Assembly: GCA_964034945.1 (NCBI GenBank)
Contig: OZ035961.1
Coordinates: 71,101,931-71,165,930 of the forward strand
Origin: Chrysopilus asiliformis
Lineage: Eukaryota; Arthropoda; Insecta; Diptera; Rhagionidae
Length of the DNA: 64,000 nt
Reading direction: 5' to 3'
Numbering within the stretch: position 1 is the stretch's first letter; every line of letters begins with the position of its first letter. Positions 57,184-64,000 of this stretch are shown here, one piece after another. Below the pieces are notes generated by a model. That model had not been told where the DNA came from. It searched no databases and worked only from the letters and a program-made list of their open reading frames with translations. The translations under genes and the position numbers were made by a program.

Positions 57184-57454
57184 GGACTTCTTTCTTTGGG
57201 GTTATTTGAAAGAAAAGGTGTACGTCGATAAGCCAGCAACAATTCAAGAGCTAAAGGATGAGATAATTCGGCACATTAACGGCATAGAATGGAGGTGTGC
57301 CGCCGAGGTCGCGGCGGCCATTCGATTGTGTATCTTTCCATGGTTCAAATTGAGTTAGTCTGAAATTGAGAAATGTCAAATGAAATGCAGAAAAAAACTT
57401 GACGTTTAGGTGTGGTTCACATTCAACATCGGCCCTTAAAATTTAACCACCCTT
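57184..57454. mobile_element. Second rearranged DD41D derivative
   Basis: Plus-sense C-terminal transposase sequence (FLWGYLKEKVYVDKPATIQE...) to about 57322, then an inverted jump to the gene start and the terminal repeat ending CCACCCTT|TA. Same design as 20555-20942 but a different breakpoint, so it arose independently. Confidence 0.82.
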
Positions 57455-57644
57455 TAGTTTGGCCGTACTCATTTGTTAAACTGGCTCTCGTGGCCATTCT
57501 TTTCACTGTTTCACCGATGCCGTCGCACGGATCTTTTCCGTGTGCTATTGTATGAAAATGCCATTCGCAATCTATATTGAAATCTTCCTTATGATGTAGA
57601 ATGTTTATGATTGTTTTTGTTTTTATACTGGGCTGGTGCGCCAT
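57455..57644 (-). pseudogene. Transposon-linked protein fragment (HGKDPCDGIGETVKR)
   Basis: The minus frame reads FNIDCEWHFHTIAHGKDPCD, GIGETVKRMATRASLTNEYG and is then cut by the DD41D derivative. I recall the HGK-x-x-CDGIGG-x-VKR block from uncharacterised, repetitive insect and cnidarian proteins linked to mobile elements. It is probably the fold-back element's own gene remnant. Confidence 0.5.
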
Positions 57645-57973
57645 CCGAAATGTAATGTATTTTTGAAATAATCGAACAATTTTTACATGTATGTATCATG
57701 ATAGTGTGTCAGAGAATATAAGGTAATTTGAGAATATAAGGTAAAACAACAACTTCAAAGAAGGTTTGAAAGTGTCAAAACACTTCCAGGAACTCAAAAT
57801 TTTCACGGATTTATTCAAGACGGAAACTTTCTCAAAATAAAAATAAATTTTAATGGTGATATATTTAAAACTTTTTCTTTTAAATGAATTTATAATTAAT
57901 TTCAATCTCCTAAAATTTTTGCATTGATATTATGTACATAAAACATAAAAACCAATCGAAAATCAGTCAAATA

Positions 57974-58841
57974 CCGTATGCGTCATAAAAATCTGGAAAA
58001 TTCATATTAAATTGTAAACCGTTTAATAAAACATAGAAGTTGAACGAAAAAAAAATATATTTTGTTCTAAACTAACTCTTACATACTAGTAAAAGAAATT
58101 TTTCAAAATGTCCACCTCCAGCATTTACGAACTTCTCCAATATTAAATAAGACTCCGGCTTGTCGTTCCATGCGATGGTAATGGTGGACTTCAGGGCTTG
58201 CACATTACTGTAAGCCTTAGCTCCAGTCTTAACCTGAACATATGCCCAGATTAAAAAATCCAGGGGATTAAGGTCTGGAGAGCTCGGTGACCACATGTCC
58301 TTAGACCAGAAGTTTTTTAAATTATTGATTTTTTAAATTATCCAAATTTGGGTACTTCTGACCGTGTGGCACGGCGCCCCGTCTTGTTGAAACACGTAAA
58401 ACACATCATTACCGCAGGTTGACTCTATCGATGGTTTTACATGACTCTCCAAGATGTCCTTACTGGATTCCTTCTGATCCTTCCTTTGATTGCCTCAATC
58501 AATAATGGAGTCCTTATTGAAATGTGTCTACCGCTTCCAGATTGCGGCCTAACTATTCCCCTGGTCAAATAAGTCGCTCTTACAGCATAAACAGTTGACA
58601 ACGCTACGTTTAATTAGTTGGAAATCGCGTTATTGGACTTTCGCGCGTGGACCAACTTCATGATTTTCACTCTTTGAGCCTGCCCCATGTTGCTATATTT
58701 ATAAACATTTAATTTTTTGGCTCAATTATGTACGAATTTGTATTGACAAACCCTTTCAAACGTAGTACAAATTAATAAGCAACCGTTATCTCCTTGAAAA
58801 TACTTGCAGTACTAGATTCCAGATTTTTATGACACATACGG
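57974..58841 (-). mobile_element. Tc1/mariner-like element, internally deleted, TA target
   Basis: CCGTATGCGTCATAAAAATC opens and its near-complement closes; TA on both sides. The left fold-back arm gives the empty site (GTCAATATATAAAATTTTCA). Confidence 0.85.
58072..58690 (-). pseudogene. Tc1/mariner-like transposase remnant
   Basis: It starts MGQAQRVKIMKLVHARKSNN, meets stops and frame breaks, then FQQDGAPCHTVRSTQIW (second Asp) and, after a short AT-rich duplication with a stop, WSKDMWSPSSPDLNPLDFLI (third Asp). A large part between HTH and core is deleted; the first Asp block is gone. Confidence 0.75.
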
Positions 58842-59655
58842 TATATAAAATTTTCATGTATTCAATTTTTTTGAAATTTTTTTAAAAATCAACAACGTAT
58901 TTACCCCCAAATTTTATTTAGCGAATTTGTGTGGTATAATAGTAGGTATTTACAGAAAAAAATTCAAAAGAAAAAAAATGCCTTTCTCGAGATATTTTAA
59001 GTTTTGTCACTAAATTGAATTTTACAATATGAAAGTGAGGGGGAGGGAGTTAAAAAGTATTTTTGTGTGACAAGGTAATTTAATTACCTTTCCAAAATGT
59101 TCAATATCATCTCAATCGGTAAAGCCGTTCAGAAGTTACAAATTTTTAAAGTTTTTGTGATTTCCAGTTTTCGCCGACTTTGATCCCCTCCCCTCCGCCT
59201 ACCGGACGTTATTCCACCAAATAAAAAAATACGGGTATCTTTTTTTTAAGTCCCTAACAACATCCAAATGAAAAAAGTTAAGAAATCGAACATGACTGTA
59301 AACGTGAGTATGAGTTGAGGTGGAGTTCACCTGCTAGAGAAAGAAGTATCGACTGCTGAGGAACATGCAATTAACAACGAATGAATACAAAAAAAATTAG
59401 AAAATCTTATTAAGTGAGGCAAACAAACAAACCAACAGACAGACAAGAAGCGAGCTAAATAAAAGCTTTTAAAAATATTTGGCAACAAGGGATAATTACA
59501 CTTAAGCTTTCTCATAAAGCGACTATTTTCTGGTTTGTGCCTTAGCTGAACACGTGGCGATGGGGTATCGAGTTTTTGATTGAGAAATTCATGCTTCTTC
59601 TAAAATGAGTTGTTCGATTTGAATCGTCTCGGTTATACATTGTTTTTGCTGATAC

Positions 59656-60945
59656 TGCCTGACCCGTATTTGATTCTCGTACAGCAGAGAGTTATCGTCC
59701 AGTCGGTTCACTTGAAAAGTCAAACTCTTATCATTTTTCATACATTTAATTTGTAAATGCAATTCTACATATATATTTTTTAAAATAAAACTATATTCTT
59801 TTCAAGCATTAAATTATTTTTAATGTTAATTGAATGAGAATTGACAAAACTATTAAAAAGTGAAATTAAAATATTTTACTTAAAAATTAATGAAAACATG
59901 ATTTTTTTAAGAAATGAAATTTCAAAGTATAAAAATGTAAAATGTCAAATATAAAAATTAACTGTCGCCACAAATTAAACCAAACCACAAATAATATACA
60001 GAAAGAAAACCATGTTATATGAAACCAAATCAAGCGAGCTTTTAAAAGCCGAAAAACTTTTTTCTCTGGGAGAGAACCTTGTCTTCGGTTCTTTTGAGAT
60101 GATTTCAAGCTTTTGTAAACTTGTTTTATACAACCCCACCGCCGCGCCAATCATACAAAAAATTCAACACATTTATTACATTCACTTGTGTGTGTGTTCG
60201 GCATACGATTTGACGAAAAACTATCTCTCCACTCTCGCTCAAAATTTAAGTCAAAAGCTTTTGTCGGCTGATCTTCTGTCGGCTGATCGTTGAAAATTGT
60301 ATCATGAGTTTCTTTGAGCTCTGGTCATCTGTATATTATTTGTGACCAAACTATATTTACCTACTTATTCTATTGGGTTATCTCCGAAATTGCGTCGCTA
60401 AGTAAGAGGCTTGAATGTCAGGGTCTAAAAGGGTCTAAAAATTACTCACACCTTAACCTGTACCTGTAATACTCGAATTTACACGCGACAGGAGATTTAC
60501 ACTTTATAGAAAATATCGCACCGGTTCTAATGACGAAATACGTACACTGTAAAAAATTAGTTGAAAGTTACTCTAAGAAAGTAAATTCATTGTAAAATTA
60601 CATTTCAATTAAAAAAATACGTCATAAAGTCGAAATGATTTGTTTCCCGCAAACTACTATGCTGTTAAACTTTTACACTTAGAGATGAAATTTACTTCCT
60701 TCATACGTAAAATTTTACACAACAGTAAAGACCATTTACGTTAAGAGTTATTTCATAAAATTAACCAAGTGGCGCTTTGAATCCTGACTAAAGCAGAAGA
60801 CTACAACACATTAACCAAATTAATAAGCAAAAATTTATAATTTATAAATAAAATCTAAAGATTCTTGAAAAATAGCTTTGGCCAAAAAATACAACTCCAA
60901 AACCTCCCAAATGTTTTTTTTAAATTATGCCTTTTTTCGAGTTAA
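59656..60945. other. AT-rich DNA, no recognised gene
   Basis: A 93-codon plus frame (60012-60293) resembles nothing known. At 60541-60760 GTAAAATTTAC/GTAAATTTAC-like words cluster next to CACTGTAAAAAA, possibly another decayed MITE. Confidence 0.4.
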
Positions 60946-61132
60946 AACATAACAAAAGCTATAATTGCCAATCTGGCAATTATTGAAAACCCGTATGGTG
61001 ATATGACATTGTTCGAAGTTTAATTGAAGAGCGAACAGTTGTATAAAAAATCCACTTTGAAGTCAAACTTTTCAATAAGATTTTTTAAAATTCATTTCAA
61101 TCGGATTTTGATGTATGGGAGTTATATGTAGC
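60946..61132 (+). repeat. Repeat family C, partial copy
   Basis: It starts CATAACAAAAGCTATAATTG, has the hairpin and ACCCGTATGGTGAT, and ends at ATGTATGGGAGTTATATGTA. Confidence 0.75.
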
Positions 61133-62052
61133 AAATAATGGAAATAATTCGTTCTTGTTGAACAGGCAGCGGGATGGTGAGAGCTCATTGTTTTCTCTAT
61201 AACACCGAAGCGGTCACACATGCAATACTCGGCATTTGCCTTCTTGCATGTAGCTGCGTCTCTTCCATCGCTAGTTATTGCCAATGCTACAAACAACACC
61301 GAATCTTTGTACGCAATGTTTGTTTCAAGACGATACCTTTCTGACATAATTAAGCTTCATGTGATGAATAGAATTGGGTATAATGTTGAAATTTTTTATT
61401 CAGGAACATTGAAAACTTCGTAAACTAATTGATATAGAAAGTTGATATTTGGCACGGAATAGACTTTTATCAAAAGATAAACCTCCGAAAATGGGAAAAA
61501 TTTAACAACCCCGAGCATGCCAGTCAAAAACGGCAAAAATTCAAAAAAAAATGTTTTTTGTGAATTATTTCTTAGTATAGTCCGCATTGCAGTTCCGCTT
61601 AGATGTGTAAAAAATGACCGTGTGATCGAATTATGCTAAGCAGAAGTCAAACCATCATTTTATGTTGTAATTTATCGGCACTTATCATTGTTCATCTCTC
61701 TGGAAATCATCTCACTCAGTGTTCATGTTATTCTACTTACCTTCGTTGTCCTAGCTCAACTATGAATTTATCTGGCTGTCTACCTGCTTAATATCAACCT
61801 ATGTTACCTTGCCGATATCATTCTATCTGTTAGTAGGAATTTTCTGATTATAGAGAAAAAGAGGCGCCGAAATCCAGTTCTTCAAGTCATCTACGGCTCT
61901 GCGCAAAATAGTAAAAGAAACAAATAGCGAAGTATAGTTGTTCACCTGATAATTAATGAAGATTGAGCAAGATTCACATGAAAATACACGGAGAGAAATA
62001 ATAGAACAGATTATAATTACAGGGCGGACAGACAATGGGCTTTTTTTGTAAT
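61133..62052. other. Unique DNA, no recognised gene
   Basis: Overlapping frames at 61072-61347 (minus; CKKANAEYCMCDRFG) and 61220-61423 (plus) are short and unassigned; a small conserved exon on the minus strand cannot be excluded. Confidence 0.35.
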
Positions 62053-62124
62053 CAGGGTATTCACAATCCTCTTTTAATTTTCGGTATTCGGTATTTTAAA
62101 AGACTGAAAATATTCTGCTGTGAA

Positions 62125-63526
62125 TAGGGATGCAACATCGTTTATAAAACCTCGATATATCCAAAATCGATGTTTTTTTAACCTTCTTCCGTCCCTCGGG
62201 TCTAATTTGACCCAAACAGAAATTAGTTTGCTTGTACCTTTAAAAATATTTATATTACGAACCTGAATTTTTTTGACTTTGCCTTATTTATTGTAAACTA
62301 GCAGTATGCAAAAATTTGGCAACTTCCGATTACCCGTTACACTGCTACAAAAATAGTCACACTAAAGACCTTCGGGTCTAAAATGACCCAAGGCAGTTAT
62401 TCGTATAAGAAATGTTTAATTTAGTCATATTATATTATATTAGTTAGTGTTTGTAAACTATATCTAGAATACGGATCTAAAATCTTTGACCGAACGGGGT
62501 GATTTCTCGGGTATAAGAAACCGATTTTGTTGGATGTCAATTGGGAAAAACTCAACTGCCATATTTCTCAATTTTTGTATGAAGTTTTTTGACCGCTATT
62601 TTCGGGGAGAGTTCATTAGAACAAGATATAAGTCTTTTGGGTTATACATATGTTGTTGTATGTTGTAAAAATTTCAAAAAACATAAAAAAACTCGTTTTT
62701 TGATTTTTGTATACACTAAACCTTTATGGGTCAAAATAGACCCGAGGAACTTTAGTGTGATTTTTTTTGAGGGACGGATGAAGGTTAAGGCGACATCGAT
62801 GTCAAAAAACATCGTCCTGAAAACATCGATACCTCGATGTTTTCCCGATGTTTTGAAAAAGTTAAATTTAATAAATAATTTACCCACCTGGCGGATGCTC
62901 TACTGTGAGTGGAGTGCACCCAGGTAGAATTAACACGGTTTTAATTCTTCTTATACGTTGAACCACCAAAAACCCGTTAGTTTTTGAGATATTCGCAAAA
63001 AACTATTTTTTTTGAAATACCGGTATATCTTCATAACGGAGTTCTAGTAAAAGACATAAATGTAGCAAATTTTATTATCTCCAAGTTTTGTAATACATAA
63101 GACTACTGGAAAATGGTTAGTTTCGGAATAAATCGCAAAAAACCGCATAGTTTTTAAAAAGCCGCCGTTTTGGTTATTTCCGGTTAACGGATTTCCACAT
63201 CAAGACCAAACTTCTCTGTAAAATTTCATGGCTAGCTCTGGTATTTTTCGCGAAATCTTGTAGAAAGATGAAACCGAAAATTGATACCAAAGGAAATTTA
63301 AACAAATCTTTAAGTAGAGTGGCTATATTAAATCTATCTAAAAACTAGTCCCTCTAGTCCTAAAATTAGTTTCTCTACTAATTTTATGAAGAGTAATGTT
63401 CTAACATCGTGGATAACAACATCGATACCTCGATATATCGGCCTGTTCAACATCGAGGTTAAAACTCGATATTTTTCAACGATACCTCGATGTTTTGCAA
63501 ACATCGAGGTATCGTTGGCATCCCTA
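62125..63526. mobile_element. hAT-type MITE with 8-bp duplication
   Basis: Ends TAGGGATGC and GCATCCCTA, with GCTGTGAA directly repeated on both sides (62117-62124 and 63527-63534). AACATCGATACCTCGATGTT words are reiterated near both ends. No transposase frame. Confidence 0.87.
62182..62784. mobile_element. piggyBac-type MITE nested in the hAT element
   Basis: CCTTCTTCCGTCCCTC and its complement (15 of 16) with TTAA on both sides. Internally CGGGTCTAATTTGACCC, CGGGTCTAAAATGACCC and GGGTCAAAATAGACCCG recur. Confidence 0.85.
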
Positions 63527-64000
63527 GCTGTGAACATCCCACAGCACAGATTTGAGAACAGCGCTTTTATTTGATACGTGACCAAATCATGAACTGCGAA
63601 TTTGATTGTAAAAGATGTCACATACCTTTAAATCCATGTTTGATGTATTCTTTTGAATTTCTATTGTGGTAACGGCTATCAAAATTGAAAAAAAATTGCA
63701 GTCCGATGAGATAACCAGCAAGAAAATTTGACAACTAAAAACATTACTAGCGCCACCCGCGGTTGATTCTTGATACCGAATAACCGGGCTGGAAAACACG
63801 ACTCAAGGCATGTATGTATACAATTACCGAATCCGGTAATTCATTTTTACATGAACCAAGTTACCGTCTCTGGAAAGATCTGTTAAATTTGACTGAATTA
63901 CCGAGCGGTAAATTTACCCGCAATTTAAAAGACGACTGTGAATACCCTGAATGATTCCCTAAAAATAGGGAATTTAGCAGAATTTAGGAGCAGTGTTGTG

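Larger units (their letters stand above)
55401..59648. mobile_element. Large fold-back element with CTGATAC target duplication
   Basis: CAAAAACAATGTATAACCGA starts the left arm and its complement ends the right arm; CTGATAC is duplicated at 55394-55400 and 59649-59655. Arms of about 1.0-1.1 kb (after subtracting insertions) flank a loop at about 57180-57720. The arms have diverged between 55525-55740 and 59290-59520. Insertions: a family E element in the left arm, a Tc1/mariner-like element in the right arm and a DD41D derivative in the loop. The loop also keeps a coding remnant. Confidence 0.88.
62053..63949. mobile_element. MITE with CAGGGTATTCACA ends, outer shell of a triple nest
   Basis: CAGGGTATTCACAATCCTCT...TTTTAA at the left is mirrored at the right (GACGACTGTGAATACCCTG). 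The element's own sequence repeats ATTACCG(A/G)(A/C)TCCGGTAATT-like words at 63830-63915. The hAT element below lies inside it. Confidence 0.75.

Overview
The window looks like heterochromatic or subtelomeric DNA from an insect, most likely a dipteran. The evidence is an AT-rich background, an R1-clade LINE, a Jockey LINE with separate ORF1 and ORF2, a Ty3/Gypsy element, mariner and DD41D (rosa-like) transposons, a P-like element with a THAP exon, and piggyBac/hAT/Helitron-type elements. I recognise no intact host gene. Almost everything that can be identified is a transposable element or satellite, mostly nested and broken.

Layout. 1-13116: an octanucleotide satellite, (GACTGACA)n, at least 10.6 kb long and running off the left edge. 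One 5'-truncated R1-clade LINE with an intact 758-codon reverse-transcriptase ORF and a 33-nt poly(A) tail sits inside it. 13117-20050: a series of short inverted-repeat elements, a mariner copy (one internal stop, right side lost in a 200-N gap) and a 1.07-kb fold-back element. 20332-23585: a rearranged DD41D derivative and a decayed LINE on the minus strand. 23940-34270: a short inverted-repeat element split into two halves by an 8.85-kb Helitron-like insertion (25258-34104, minus strand, TC...CTAG ends, A|T target). The Helitron carries an internal near-duplication with tRNA-like modules, a piggyBac-type MITE and a 2.5-kb DNA transposon; the two duplicate copies supply the empty sites for both of these insertions.

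34272-51295: a Jockey LINE on the minus strand is split by a Ty3/Gypsy element (37808-51008, LTR to LTR, TATC target duplication). The Gypsy element itself contains a 3.5-kb fold-back element (with pogo-like and P-like insertions in one arm), spliced gene-like exons on the minus strand, a 0.3-kb MITE in the RNase H region and a 1.8-kb transposon carrying SAM-type exons in the integrase. 51296-52601: the most complete DD41D rosa-like transposon, with one stop and one frameshift. 52722-53785: a MITE built from repeated copies of its own terminal motif. 55401-59648: a second large fold-back element with a CTGATAC target duplication, carrying further insertions in both arms and the loop. 62053-63949: a triple nest (MITE > hAT > piggyBac MITE).

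The recurring theme is layered insertion. Because many elements are palindromic or duplicated, the sister arm or sister copy often shows the empty site, so insertion order and target duplications can be read inside the window. A second theme is that at least seven unrelated short elements repeat a motif related to their terminal inverted repeats many times internally.
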